A stretch of 43,714 nt of DNA from an uncultured Eggerthellaceae bacterium (GTDB lineage: Bacteria > Actinomycetota > Coriobacteriia > Coriobacteriales > Eggerthellaceae): assembly GCA_910577495.1 (NCBI GenBank), contig CAJTML010000006.1, positions 1-43,714 on the forward strand, read 5' to 3'. Under the pieces are notes generated by a model that saw only the letters and a list, made by a program, of their open reading frames with translations, was not told the DNA's origin and did no database searches. Of the stretch, positions 33,371 through 42,269 are shown one piece after another (within the stretch, counting starts at the first letter, position 1; each line of letters begins with the position of its first letter). The position numbers were made by a program, and so were the translations under genes.

Positions 33371-36300
33371 CTATTCAGCGTATTCCAACGCGCGATCAAG
33401 CTTTTGGCTGATCACTTTGGTTACACCATCAGCCTGCATAGAGACACCAAACAACACGTCAGCCATCTCCATGGTGCGGCGCTGGTGCGTAATCATGATG
33501 AGCTGAGTGGTATCGCGCAACTCATTGATATAAGACACCAAACGGCGAAGGTTCGTATCGTCAAGCGCTGCTTCAACCTCGTCCAAGATATAAAACGGCG
33601 TTGAGCGAACTTTATAAACCGCGAAGAGCAGCGCCAATGCGGTGAGCGATTTTTCGCCACCCGACATGAGCATCATCTTGGTAATGCGCTTGCCTTTTGG
33701 CTGTGCAGTCACTTCAACACCAGTGTTTTCCAGGTCTTCTGGATCCACGAGCGAAAGCTCTGCCTGGCCACCTGGGAACAGCACGCTAAAGATTTCGCGG
33801 AAGTTCTCATTCACCGTTTCGTAGGTTTGGATGAAGTCTTCTTTCATGCGCGCATCAATGACGCGAACAATCTTTGACAGCGAACGTCGTGCCTGCTCAA
33901 GGTCATTAAGCTGCGATGCCAGGTAGTCATAGCGCTCCTTGAGGGCATTGAATTCCTCCGCTGCATCAGGGTTGATAGTACCCATGTTGGCAATGCGGCG
34001 ACGCAGCTTAAACGCCTCTTGCTCACAGGTGCTTCTATCTTCAAGTTCGGGCAGCTCAAGGGCTTTATCCAGCGGCGTTTCGCAATCGTGTTCAATCACA
34101 TGAATTGCGGCATCAACCTGCACCTCAAGGCGTCCCTTATCAACACGGGCTTGCGAGAGCTGTGCGTTCATTTCGTCGAAGGCATCATGCGCCGCTTTTG
34201 CCACGCCGCGCGCCTCTGACACTGCCTGATGAAGCCCACTTGACGTGCTCTCAGCGGCCAGCGCTGCCTCCTCAAGAGACTGTGCGCGGCGCTGCGCTGA
34301 TGTAGTCAGCGTCTCAATGCGCGCCAGAAGCGGGTCAATGCGGTTGAGCGCAACGCGTTTACGCAGGAGTGATTGACGCGTGTCTTTATCACTTTGGTCA
34401 ATCTGGGCAATATCGCGTGCACGCGCATCAACAACGCGCGCAGTATAGGTATCGCGCTCTGAGAGCGTTGCCGCTTTCAGCTTTGCTTCAGCCAGGTTGT
34501 CTCGCAGCTGTGCCGCCTCTTTGCGAAGCGGAATAAGCGCCTCGTTAAGCTCTTCTTGCTGCTTGATTTCTGTTTCAAGCGCCTCTGCAAGCTCTTCTTG
34601 CTTTGCTTTTAATGCCTCAGCAGACGGACGCGCTTGCGCAAGCGTCTCTTCTGCCTGCTCACGCTGCGCCTGCAAATCGGAAAACTCGCGGCGATACGAG
34701 GAGAGCTTTTCCTCAAAGCTCTGCGCCTCTTTCCGGGCCGCTTCTGCCTGTCCGCGCTGTTCAGCTAATTGTTGCGAAAGGGCAAGCGATGCAGCTTGCG
34801 CATCACGCAGCGCGCCTTCGCCCGCTTGTGCCGCCTCTTGTGCCTGCTCAAGGTCAACTTGTGCTTGCGCCAAACGAGATTCAAGCTCTTCTAAGCGACG
34901 CGCACGAGCCAGCAGGGACTCTTCGCTAGATCCTTCGCTAAAGCCCAGCGTCACCTTACCCTGCGGCCACACAATCTCGCCAGAGAGCGCCACATACCTG
35001 CACGGCGCTACGTTTGCATCATGAGCCAAAAAGGCATCTTCTAGGGTGTTGCAGATCACCACGTCACCCAACAGCGCACAAACAGCAGCCGCATCAGCTG
35101 CTTCATAGGTCAGTTCATCAATCAGCGCGCGTCCAAGACCTTGCTTGGCGGCAACGCGCGCACATACCGTGTCTTCAGTTGTCTGAGAGCGTGGCATCAA
35201 TACCACTTCGCCCTGTTCGTGGGCTTGCTCAAGCGCACAAGCAATATGGGTAATCTCAGAAGCGTCCCCTACAAGCAGCGCATAAATGTCTGCCCCCAGC
35301 AGGCTTTCAACAAGCGCTTCAAGTTCTTCGGGTGCATGAATTGCATGCGTCAGCGGCTCTAGTGACGCACCCAGCTGCTCATCGTCCATAAGCCAGCGTC
35401 TGGCAGCCGAAACCGATGAGGTGCGCTCAAGCTCACGCAAACCTTTCATCTCGGAAGTCAGCATACTGACGGTATCGCGAATCTCATCAAGCGCTTTGCG
35501 TGCCTGATCACGCTCGGTCATACGCGCTGCCACTGCCGTGCGCGCATCACGCTCTTGTGAGGTAAGCGCCTCAAGCTTTTCGGTTGCGGCCTGAGAGGCT
35601 GCCGAAGCACTTTGCGCCTGTGTCGTTGCGCGCTCTAGCTGAAGCTCCAGCTCTTTGCTGTGGCCTTCGATAAGCTTCACATGCGCCATACCTGATGCCA
35701 CCGTCTCTTGCGTTTGCGCCAATTGCGCGCGAACGCTTTCAAGCTCTACTTCATGTGCGCGATGCGTGCGTTCCAGCTCTTGAAGCTGCTGCTCAAGCTC
35801 ACGGCGCTTACCCGTGCACGTAACCTGTGCCTCCGTCAAGCGCGCAACGGTCTCATCGGCCGAGGTGCGCTCGCGTCGTGCCTGCTCAAGTTGAGCTTGC
35901 GCCTGAACCTGATCTGCCTGAGCCTGCGCACGTTGTGCTTTGTTTGCCTCAAGCGTGAGCTGCAAATCTGCTTGCGCATCAAGGGCGCCGCGTCGCTTTT
36001 CATGCAGCAAGCGCGTAGCCGAGTCAAAGCGCTCAACCACCGAAGCTGCGCGGCGTTGACGACGAGACAGCTCCCCTGCACTGGCCACATCTTGCTGAAT
36101 CTGCTCTTGCAGCTTCTCAGCAGCCGCTTCCGCTTGCACGATTTGTTCGCGACGCTCTTCCAGCGAGGCCACCAACGCCGCCTCTTTTTCGGAAGCCTCG
36201 TTCCACGCCGTGCGAAGCAGACGCAAGTCATCAACCGCAAGCGCTAAGTTTGCTTGCGAAAGCTCCGTTGAAAGCCCTTGGTAGGCAATGGCGCGCTTCG

Positions 36301-36925
36301 CCTTGCGCTCAAGCGGACCGAGCTGTCGCTGCACTTCGCCTGCAACATCTTTAACGCGCGAAAGATGCACGTCCATGGAAGCTAATTTGCGCTCTGATTT
36401 CGCCTTGCGCTGCTTGTGCTTAAGCACGCCTGCGGCTTCTTCAATAAGCGCGCGTCGATCTTCGGGTTTGGACTGCAAAATAGAATCCAGCGAACCTTGC
36501 GAAATGATGGAGTGCGTGCCCGAACCCAGTCCAGAGTCGTGCAGGATCTCAAGCACGTCCATACGACGCGCCACCGTGCCGTTGATGAGATATTCGCTCT
36601 CACCCGAGCGATACATACGGCGCGTAATAACTACTTCATTGTATTCAACAGGAAGGGTGCCATCGGTGTTATCCAATACCAGGTCAACTTCTGCTACCCC
36701 CACGCTTTTGCGCGCTGAAGACCCGGCGAAGATAACATCTTCCATTGCCTGACCGCGAAGATGCTTGGCATTGCGTTCGCCAAGCACCCACAAAACTGCG
36801 TCTGATATGTTTGATTTACCTGATCCGTTCGGTCCGACGATTGCCGTAATACCGGGCTCAAGCGCCATGACACTGCGGTCTGCAAATGATTTGAATCCCT
36901 TTAAAACCAGCGACTTAAGATGCAT
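33371..36925 (-). CDS. smc: Chromosome segregation ATPase SMC
   Basis: A 1184-residue SMC. Head N-part has VGPNGSGKSN (Walker A, 31-38). Long coiled coils (about 160-500 and 670-1000) flank a hinge (about 510-660) with GADIYALLVGD and the later EIVWPQGKVTLG. The C-terminal head carries the ABC signature LMSGGEKSLTALALLFA and Walker B FYILDEVEAALDD. With ScpA and ScpB (not in the window) it compacts and resolves chromosomes. ATG 36925 follows GTAGGAG. It overlaps no gene; rnc ends 11 bases ahead. Length and order match the family. Confidence 0.97.
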   Translation of the reverse strand: MHLKSLVLKGFKSFADRSVMALEPGITAIVGPNGSGKSNISDAVLWVLGERNAKHLRGQAMEDVIFAGSSARKSVGVAEVDLVLDNTDGTLPVEYNEVVITRRMYRSGESEYLINGTVARRMDVLEILHDSGLGSGTHSIISQGSLDSILQSKPEDRRALIEEAAGVLKHKQRKAKSERKLASMDVHLSRVKDVAGEVQRQLGPLERKAKRAIAYQGLSTELSQANLALAVDDLRLLRTAWNEASEKEAALVASLEERREQIVQAEAAAEKLQEQIQQDVASAGELSRRQRRAASVVERFDSATRLLHEKRRGALDAQADLQLTLEANKAQRAQAQADQVQAQAQLEQARRERTSADETVARLTEAQVTCTGKRRELEQQLQELERTHRAHEVELESVRAQLAQTQETVASGMAHVKLIEGHSKELELQLERATTQAQSASAASQAATEKLEALTSQERDARTAVAARMTERDQARKALDEIRDTVSMLTSEMKGLRELERTSSVSAARRWLMDDEQLGASLEPLTHAIHAPEELEALVESLLGADIYALLVGDASEITHIACALEQAHEQGEVVLMPRSQTTEDTVCARVAAKQGLGRALIDELTYEAADAAAVCALLGDVVICNTLEDAFLAHDANVAPCRYVALSGEIVWPQGKVTLGFSEGSSEESLLARARRLEELESRLAQAQVDLEQAQEAAQAGEGALRDAQAASLALSQQLAEQRGQAEAARKEAQSFEEKLSSYRREFSDLQAQREQAEETLAQARPSAEALKAKQEELAEALETEIKQQEELNEALIPLRKEAAQLRDNLAEAKLKAATLSERDTYTARVVDARARDIAQIDQSDKDTRQSLLRKRVALNRIDPLLARIETLTTSAQRRAQSLEEAALAAESTSSGLHQAVSEARGVAKAAHDAFDEMNAQLSQARVDKGRLEVQVDAAIHVIEHDCETPLDKALELPELEDRSTCEQEAFKLRRRIANMGTINPDAAEEFNALKERYDYLASQLNDLEQARRSLSKIVRVIDARMKEDFIQTYETVNENFREIFSVLFPGGQAELSLVDPEDLENTGVEVTAQPKGKRITKMMLMSGGEKSLTALALLFAVYKVRSTPFYILDEVEAALDDTNLRRLVSYINELRDTTQLIMITHQRRTMEMADVLFGVSMQADGVTKVISQKLDRALEYAE

Positions 36926-36936
36926 GCTCTCCTACC

Positions 36937-37923
36937 CTATTTGCGGTGCTTAGCACGTTCACGTTCAGATTTTTTGCGCGCTTTTTCCTCAGCTTTGGCA
37001 GCGGCCTGCTCGGCTTTTGCCTGCTTTGCCTTCTCAGCTTTTTCGGCCTTTGCAGCAGCTTGTTCGGCTTTTGCCTGTTTGGCTTGCGCGGCGCGTTCTG
37101 CTTTGGTCTCCTCATCAAGCCCTAAGCCGAAAAATTCCCCCAAACGCGCCAGCGTAGACTTTGCCGCCTGACTTTCAGCCTCTTTTTTGGTCCTACCAGT
37201 ACCGCGCGCAAGACCTTGGTTTCCGGCGAAAACCTGTGCCACAAACGTGCGGTCATGAGGCGGCCCTTGCGTCTCCACCAGCTTATAGGTGGGCGTAATG
37301 CCATCCTCTTGCAGCTTTTCTTGCAGGGCACTTTTCGGGTTTTCTGGTTCTTTTGCCATGTCAAGCGACATGCGCGGAATAAGTGTTCTGGCAACAAACG
37401 TCACGGCTGCCTCTAAGCCCCCATCCAAGTACAGCGCCGCCGTAATAGCCTCGTATACATTTTCCAACGCAGAGTGAAGTCCGCGCTTGCCGGTGCCGGT
37501 TTCTGAAGACCCAAACACAATGACATCGGCAAACCCGAGCTTATCTGCAACAGATGAAAGGCTGCTCCCTGAAACAAGCGCAACCTTAATGCGCGTCAGG
37601 CCACCTTCATCAAGCTCGTGGAACCGATCAAAAGCGATGGTTGCCACAATGGCTCCCAAAATGCTGTCACCCAAAAACTCAAGGCGCTCATACGAAAACT
37701 TGACCGCCTTGCCCTCCGTTGCCGAAGGATGCGTAATGGCGGACAACAGCAGATGCTTATTCTTGAAGGTATACCCCAAAATTTCTTGCGCGCGCGTCAG
37801 CTTGCGCTGTTGCTCCTCATTGAGCGGAGCATCTTCAGCTAACAACGCGTCATCATGATAAGCCAGACCAAAGCCACTCAATAGCTCTGACACATCAGTG
37901 TTTTGGCTCAATCCATTCACCAT
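36937..37923 (-). CDS. rnc: Ribonuclease III with repeat tail
   Basis: A 328-residue RNase III. The nuclease domain has the signature ERLEFLGDS (79-87) and the second metal-binding segment ENVYEAITAALYLDGG (about 154-169); the double-stranded RNA binding domain is at about 196-264. The remaining 56 residues are a Lys/Ala/Glu-rich tail with an 18-residue unit starting AKQAKAEQAAAKAEKAEK and repeated once nearly unchanged. Typical RNase III has about 230-250 residues. It processes rRNA and other duplex RNAs. ATG 37923 has weak GCAGG. rnc-smc-ftsY-ffh order is conserved. Confidence 0.95.
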   Translation of the reverse strand: MVNGLSQNTDVSELLSGFGLAYHDDALLAEDAPLNEEQQRKLTRAQEILGYTFKNKHLLLSAITHPSATEGKAVKFSYERLEFLGDSILGAIVATIAFDRFHELDEGGLTRIKVALVSGSSLSSVADKLGFADVIVFGSSETGTGKRGLHSALENVYEAITAALYLDGGLEAAVTFVARTLIPRMSLDMAKEPENPKSALQEKLQEDGITPTYKLVETQGPPHDRTFVAQVFAGNQGLARGTGRTKKEAESQAAKSTLARLGEFFGLGLDEETKAERAAQAKQAKAEQAAAKAEKAEKAKQAKAEQAAAKAEEKARKKSERERAKHRK

Positions 37924-37960
37924 CCTGCCTGCGTTTTACCAGTTTGCAGGTCTCTATAAC

Positions 37961-38959
37961 CTACTCGTTTGATTTCGTTACTGCTTGCGAAATTATATCA
38001 GACACCCCTGCCGAAACCGTGCTTGCACAGGTCAAGACACCATTACATACGGCAAGTGCATTCGACGAACCATGACCCACCAAAAGCGCGCCTTTCACAC
38101 CCAAAAGCGGAGCCCCACCGTAGGTATCAGGACTGATTTGCTTCATGAGGCTTTTCAAGCTTCCTTTGATGGCAAGCGCGCCAAGTTTTGACACAAGCGA
38201 ACTCATGAGTACCTGCTTGAGCGTCTTAAAGAGGGTCTTTGATGTACCCTCGATGGTTTTTAGGCAGACGTTGCCCGTAAAGCCATCGGTGACAATGACG
38301 TCATAGGTGGCAGCCAAAATATCGCCACCCTCGGCATTGCCGGCGAAGTTATCCAGTCGCTCAGCCATGAGCTTATGTGCCTCTTGAGCAAACACTGAAC
38401 CCTTCTCAGGTTCTTCGCCAATGTTTAACAGCGCCGCTTGCGGGTTTTCCATTCCCACAACTTTTTCAGCGTAGACGGTTGCCATCTGAGCGAATTGCAC
38501 CAGATACTCAGGCTTGCAATCCGCGTTAGCGCCCACATCGCACATGACCACCGGACGTACAGGAGACGGAATCACCGTTGCCAGACACGGGCGCGACACG
38601 CCCTTAATACGACCCATCACCAGCGTTCCTGCCGCAAGGCATGCACCCGTTGATCCCGCCGAGAAAAAGCCATGCGCTTTGCCTTCTTTGACCAGGCGAC
38701 AGCCCACCACCAGCGAAGAATCTTTTTTCGAACGCACCGCTGCAGCTGGATGCTCAGCCATAGCAATTACCTCGGTGGTAACCTGTGCATGGGCGCGCTC
38801 ATGCTGCGCGCAAAACGGCTCAACCACCTCAGCATTACCGCAGAGGATAACCTCTAAGTCCTCACGCTGAGAAAGCGCCAGTGCTACGCCTTCCAACACA
38901 ACGTCAGGGGCATTGTCTCCGCCCATCGCATCTACTGCGACAATAACCGGATCGGCCAT
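37961..38959 (-). CDS. plsX: Phosphate acyltransferase PlsX
   Basis: A 332-residue PlsX that makes acyl-phosphate from acyl-ACP for phospholipid synthesis. It begins IVAVDAMGGDNAPDVVLEGV and has the usual DVGANADCKPEYLVQFA, LLNIGEEPEKG, YDVIVTDGFTGNVCLKT and GAPLLGVKG motifs. Start ATG 38959 is six bases after GGAGG; ATG 38965 lies against the ribosome site and is unlikely. A terminator (39002-39042) separates it from rpmF. It is followed after 37 bases by rnc. Confidence 0.95.
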   Translation of the reverse strand: MADPVIVAVDAMGGDNAPDVVLEGVALALSQREDLEVILCGNAEVVEPFCAQHERAHAQVTTEVIAMAEHPAAAVRSKKDSSLVVGCRLVKEGKAHGFFSAGSTGACLAAGTLVMGRIKGVSRPCLATVIPSPVRPVVMCDVGANADCKPEYLVQFAQMATVYAEKVVGMENPQAALLNIGEEPEKGSVFAQEAHKLMAERLDNFAGNAEGGDILAATYDVIVTDGFTGNVCLKTIEGTSKTLFKTLKQVLMSSLVSKLGALAIKGSLKSLMKQISPDTYGGAPLLGVKGALLVGHGSSNALAVCNGVLTCASTVSAGVSDIISQAVTKSNE

Positions 38960-39001
38960 CGTCATCCTCCTTGATCACATATTTGCTGAGCAACGCGAAA
39001 A

Positions 39002-39042
39002 AGCCTCCCAACCAATCGCTCTGAGCGAGTTTACGGGAGGCT
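39002..39042 (-). terminator. Terminator between rpmF and plsX
   Basis: On the minus strand AGCCTCCC pairs with GGGAGGCT, enclosing a smaller stem (TCGCT/AGCGA), followed by TTTTTCG. Strong stem and T-run; it should reduce plsX and downstream transcription from the rpmF promoter. Confidence 0.75.
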
Positions 39043-39069
39043 CATCATGCGCATGCATACGCAAATGGG

Positions 39070-39249
39070 TTATTCCGTCTCAATAACCTCACGGTTCTTG
39101 TAGAAACCACAGTTCGGGCACACGCGATGCGGAAGCTTTGCTTCACCACACTGCGGGCACACAGAACGTGCTGGAGCCGCAATTTTATCATTGCTGCTGC
39201 GACGGGCATGGGTGCGAGCGCGACCCATTTTGCGCTTAGGTACTGCCAT
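39070..39249 (-). CDS. rpmF: 50S ribosomal protein L32
   Basis: A 59-residue L32: MAVPKRKMGRARTHARRS at the start, then a zinc ribbon with CPQCGEAKLPHRVCPNCG (two CxxC pairs) and YKNREVIETE. ATG 39249 follows GAAGGAG at ten bases. A strong promoter is at 39324-39352, and a leader hairpin (CGAGCGA/TCGCTCG, 39274-39295) precedes the ribosome site. yceD-rpmF-plsX is the usual order; here a CLC gene lies between yceD and rpmF. Confidence 0.97.
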   Translation of the reverse strand: MAVPKRKMGRARTHARRSSNDKIAAPARSVCPQCGEAKLPHRVCPNCGFYKNREVIETE

Positions 39250-39323
39250 GATTATCTAACTCCTTCAAGTATCTCGAGCGATAATACGCTCGCTCGTTTC
39301 GCAAAGTAAACACGCGAACTGGT

Positions 39324-39352
39324 ATAGTATCAAAGCTCACGTGCGCTTTCAA
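39324..39352 (-). promoter_or_regulatory. Promoter of rpmF
   Basis: On the minus strand -35 TTGAAA (39347-39352) and -10 TACTAT (39324-39329) are separated by 17 bases, close to consensus. The leader of about 70 bases contains a seven-base stem with an eight-base loop. Confidence 0.75.
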
Positions 39353-39362
39353 GCAAAAAGTA

Positions 39363-40640
39363 TCAACTTTCGGATAAAGAACCAAAACGCCGCATAATCG
39401 CTGCGCTGACCTTATCAAACGCGGCGCGCAGAGCAAACGAAAGCGCCACCACAACTACCAAATACGGCGCACACAGCCACCCAAGCGTTTCGCATCCAAT
39501 CAGCACCGCGGCCAGTGGACACTTGCTTGCAGCGCCAAAAAATGCAACCAGGCCAAGCGCCGCACAAAATGCCACATCAGCACTTCCCAGCCACATCGCA
39601 CAGCTGAGCCCCAAAAGTGACCCAATGGTAAACATGGGCATAATTTCGCCACCTTTAAAACCAAAACCCAGACAGAGCATAGTCAGTAAAAGCTTAATGG
39701 CGAAGTCAGCGGTAGCACCCTGTCCCTGTAACGCATTCAACAAAAGCGCAGATCCCGTGCCCGTAAAACCAATCCAATCAAAGCAGAGCACCAGCGCGAT
39801 AAAGATCAAACCACCAGCAACAACACCGATGTAGGGGTTATGCACGCGTTTTGCCAACAGCGCCCGCGCTCCTTTAATGCCGCGCGCAAACAGCGTGCCG
39901 AAGACACCACATGCCACGCCTACAACCACGCATTGCACGATCAATTCTGGCGCAAACGACGGCACAACCGCTGCGGGAATATAGTCGCCAATGTTAACGG
40001 TTTTTGAGATGGCAAATCCCACAAAACAGCCCACCAAAATTGCTGGCAGCCGGTGCGCAACTGCCTTATCAAAGCGCGACATCTCAAGCACAAAGACCGC
40101 TGAACCAAGCGGGGCGAAAAACAACGCACTAAAACACGATGCCATGCCACACGCCGCCGCAAATCCTGTGAGGTCTCGCCTTTGATTTCTGCGCAGCGAG
40201 CTCAGCTTGAAGGGCTTGGCACTCACCTGACCAAGTGAGGCTCCCATTTGCAACGCAGCCGCTTCTTTTCCAACCGAGCCACCACCGATGATGGTCAGTG
40301 CGGTACCCAACAAAATAGCAGGAGCAAGTTTGCCCGAAACCGCACGCTCGTGCTGGATATGCGCCACCACATCTTCAGTGGAAAGCGTGAGCGGAAGCGA
40401 GCAGGCACGATACAATAAAAGCGAAAGGATGCCAGTAACGGGAATCAAAAACAGCAAGAACCGATACGCCAAAAAGAGGCTATAGACGCCATTCACCACC
40501 AGGCAAAGCGTAATGGAGGCCAGCGCACCCAAAACACCTGCAACTACAGCAAACGCAAAGTGTCGCCCCACTTGCGAAATATCCAGTGAGGCGACCCCTG
40601 TTTGTAATCGTGATGTTGCTTGGTGCTCTGGTACCTTCAT
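39363..40640 (-). CDS. CLC family anion/proton exchanger, possibly CLC-F
   Basis: A 425-residue CLC membrane protein with about ten hydrophobic segments. The gating Glu126 lies in GGSVGKEAAALQMGASLG, and the later FKGGEIMPMFTIGSLLG (about 329-344) takes the place of the GxFxP motif of chloride exchangers. The GGExxP form and the missing GSGIP-type loop recall the CLC-F fluoride/proton exchangers; this is from recalled family patterns, not a search. No fluoride riboswitch fits: yceD ends only six bases upstream. Its ATG has a weak ribosome site, so it likely depends on yceD translation. Confidence 0.85.
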   Translation of the reverse strand: MKVPEHQATSRLQTGVASLDISQVGRHFAFAVVAGVLGALASITLCLVVNGVYSLFLAYRFLLFLIPVTGILSLLLYRACSLPLTLSTEDVVAHIQHERAVSGKLAPAILLGTALTIIGGGSVGKEAAALQMGASLGQVSAKPFKLSSLRRNQRRDLTGFAAACGMASCFSALFFAPLGSAVFVLEMSRFDKAVAHRLPAILVGCFVGFAISKTVNIGDYIPAAVVPSFAPELIVQCVVVGVACGVFGTLFARGIKGARALLAKRVHNPYIGVVAGGLIFIALVLCFDWIGFTGTGSALLLNALQGQGATADFAIKLLLTMLCLGFGFKGGEIMPMFTIGSLLGLSCAMWLGSADVAFCAALGLVAFFGAASKCPLAAVLIGCETLGWLCAPYLVVVVALSFALRAAFDKVSAAIMRRFGSLSES

Positions 40641-40646
40641 GCCTAG

Positions 40647-41192
40647 CTAGTCATCCAGCGGAAGATCTTTCAACACGGCGAAAGGATTGTTCTGCGCAGG
40701 TTGCTCTTCTGCAGCTGGCGCGCACGAACACGTCTCTTCATTGAGGTTGACACCGCACGTCGGACAAATGCCTGCACAGTCGTCTTTACAAAGCGGCACG
40801 AGCGGCACTTCAAGCAATAAAGCTGCCTGCAGATACGGCACCAAATCAATGGTGTTGTTCGCGGGAAGCACTTCAAATTCTTCCTCTTCCATATCCTCAG
40901 GCGCTTCGTCATCTTCATGAATCAAGAAATAGCCTTCTATTTCACCGGTAATGGGGAAAGAGAAAGATTCCAAACAGCGCGCACATGAGGTGGTAGCCTC
41001 GCCCTCAACCGTTCCGGTTAAAAGCAGGGCATCTCCGGTGTTGCTCACGTCCACGCTATAGGTAAGCGGCGCGGCAAACGAGTACAGATCAGGACCTGCC
41101 TTGAGCACCTCAAGCGGATATTCGCCCTCAAAGTGCTCATATGCTGCCGGGCTAAAAAGCGATTGCGGAATATGCAAATCAAGCGTTTCCAT
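40647..41192 (-). CDS. YceD / DUF177 family protein
   Basis: A 181-residue DUF177 protein. The core TTSCARCLESFSFPI (about 68-82) and the C-terminal cluster CKDDCAGICPTCGVNLN are diagnostic; the extra CSC near the end gives a likely zinc site. YceD is linked to 23S rRNA and L32 (rpmF) biogenesis, and the two genes are normally adjacent, here separated by the CLC gene. ATG 41192 lies six bases after the DivIVA-like stop. Confidence 0.92.
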   Translation of the reverse strand: METLDLHIPQSLFSPAAYEHFEGEYPLEVLKAGPDLYSFAAPLTYSVDVSNTGDALLLTGTVEGEATTSCARCLESFSFPITGEIEGYFLIHEDDEAPEDMEEEEFEVLPANNTIDLVPYLQAALLLEVPLVPLCKDDCAGICPTCGVNLNEETCSCAPAAEEQPAQNNPFAVLKDLPLDD

Positions 41193-41198
41193 GGATGC

Positions 41199-41672
41199 CT
41201 AGCGATTCATAACCACTGAGTTAGCGTTCAGGCGATCACGGCAACGGCGAACGTTATTCAAAAGCGTGTCAAGGCTTTGCTCTACGTGGCCAAATACCTC
41301 ATCGGCATAGTCTTCAGCACCAGCACGCGTCTGACGCTCAAGCTCACGTGCGTCAGCCAACACCTGATCAGCCTGTTGCTGTGAAATGCGAACGATCTCT
41401 TGTTCACTTGCGATAGTCAACGCCTGGCTGCGCGCATCTTCAATCATGCGATTTGCTTCAGCCTCAGCATCATCAAGCAAGCTTTGACGTTCGCGAACAA
41501 TCTGACGCGCTTGCGAAAACTCAGACGGGAACATCTCCTGAATCTCGTCCATGATTTCAAACGCGGCATTAATATCAACTTGACGCAGATTGCCTTTACC
41601 AAACACCGGCTTTGCGTCCTCAAGCAGAATTGAAAGCTCTTCTAAAAGCCCCAATACTCCTGTTTCGTCCAT
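41199..41672 (-). CDS. DivIVA-like coiled-coil protein
   Basis: A 157-residue acidic protein. Residues about 1-50 are helical (LLEELSILLEDAKPVFG), and 55-135 form a coiled coil with many Glu, Ala and Gln (RERQSLLDDAEAEANRMIED onward). Such small proteins are found between coaD and yceD in Actinobacteria and are related to DivIVA/SepIVA-type cell pole or division factors. There is no membrane segment. ATG 41672 follows GGAAGGA. A promoter with IR lies at 41727-41772. Confidence 0.75.
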   Translation of the reverse strand: MDETGVLGLLEELSILLEDAKPVFGKGNLRQVDINAAFEIMDEIQEMFPSEFSQARQIVRERQSLLDDAEAEANRMIEDARSQALTIASEQEIVRISQQQADQVLADARELERQTRAGAEDYADEVFGHVEQSLDTLLNNVRRCRDRLNANSVVMNR

Positions 41673-41726
41673 GATTGTCCTTCCACCTATACTGCTACGT
41701 TTATACTGCGAATAAAGGCACGCCAG

Positions 41727-41772
41727 AGCATGCGTTTTCTTATTCTAGCATGCTTTATAAAACTCCCGTCAA
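41727..41772 (-). promoter_or_regulatory. Extended -10 promoter with inverted repeat
   Basis: On the minus strand TGCTAGAAT is an extended -10 (TAGAAT at 41742-41747), with TTGACG at 41767-41772 nineteen bases upstream, a long spacing. AGCATGC (41727-41733) and GCATGCT (41748-41754) form an inverted repeat around the -10, a possible operator. It would serve the DivIVA-like gene and yceD. Confidence 0.45.
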
Positions 41773-41774
41773 CC

Positions 41775-42263
41775 TTAAAGCAACGTGGTGGCAAATTTTT
41801 CCTTGAGCGCTTCATCCACGCACGGCGGGACGAACTGCGAAACATCGCCACCAAGGCTGGCAATTTCGCGCACAATAGATGACGAAAGATACATATACTT
41901 GGGCGGCGACATGATAAAAAGCGTCTCTAAGTGCTGGTCAAGCTGATAATTGAGCGCTGTCATCTGGAACTCATACTCAAAGTCAGTAATAGCGCGCAAG
42001 CCTTTGACAATCACGTGTGCGTCCATGCGGGTACAAAAATCAACAAGCAACTCATCAAAAGGCTCCACACGCACGTTTTCCAAGTGCGAAAGTGCCGACA
42101 CCGCTAACGCCGTTCGTTCCTCTAAGCTAAACAGCGGGTGCTTCTTAGGCGAAGCAGCCACCGCCACGATTACCTCATCAGAGATTGAGGCAGCACGCGT
42201 AATGACATCAATGTGTCCTGAAGTAATCGGATCAAACGTGCCGGGAGTTATGACTCGTTTCAT
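41775..42263 (-). CDS. coaD: Phosphopantetheine adenylyltransferase
   Basis: A 162-residue CoaD, which joins ATP and 4'-phosphopantetheine to dephospho-CoA. The nucleotidyltransferase motif TPGTFDPITSGHIDV (6-20) and the KGLRAITDFEYEFQM substrate segment (about 86-100) are complete, and YLSSSIVREIASLGGDVSQFVP ends the fold. ATG 42263 is six bases after the rsmD stop, and its AAAGGTG site overlaps that stop. Confidence 0.97.
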   Translation of the reverse strand: MKRVITPGTFDPITSGHIDVITRAASISDEVIVAVAASPKKHPLFSLEERTALAVSALSHLENVRVEPFDELLVDFCTRMDAHVIVKGLRAITDFEYEFQMTALNYQLDQHLETLFIMSPPKYMYLSSSIVREIASLGGDVSQFVPPCVDEALKEKFATTLL

Positions 42264-42269
42264 GTCGGG

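Noticed and set aside
36960..37120. Tandem DNA repeat or CRISPR-like array in the end of rnc
   Set aside because: The repetition is the coding of the Lys/Ala-rich tail, is imperfect and has no spacers.
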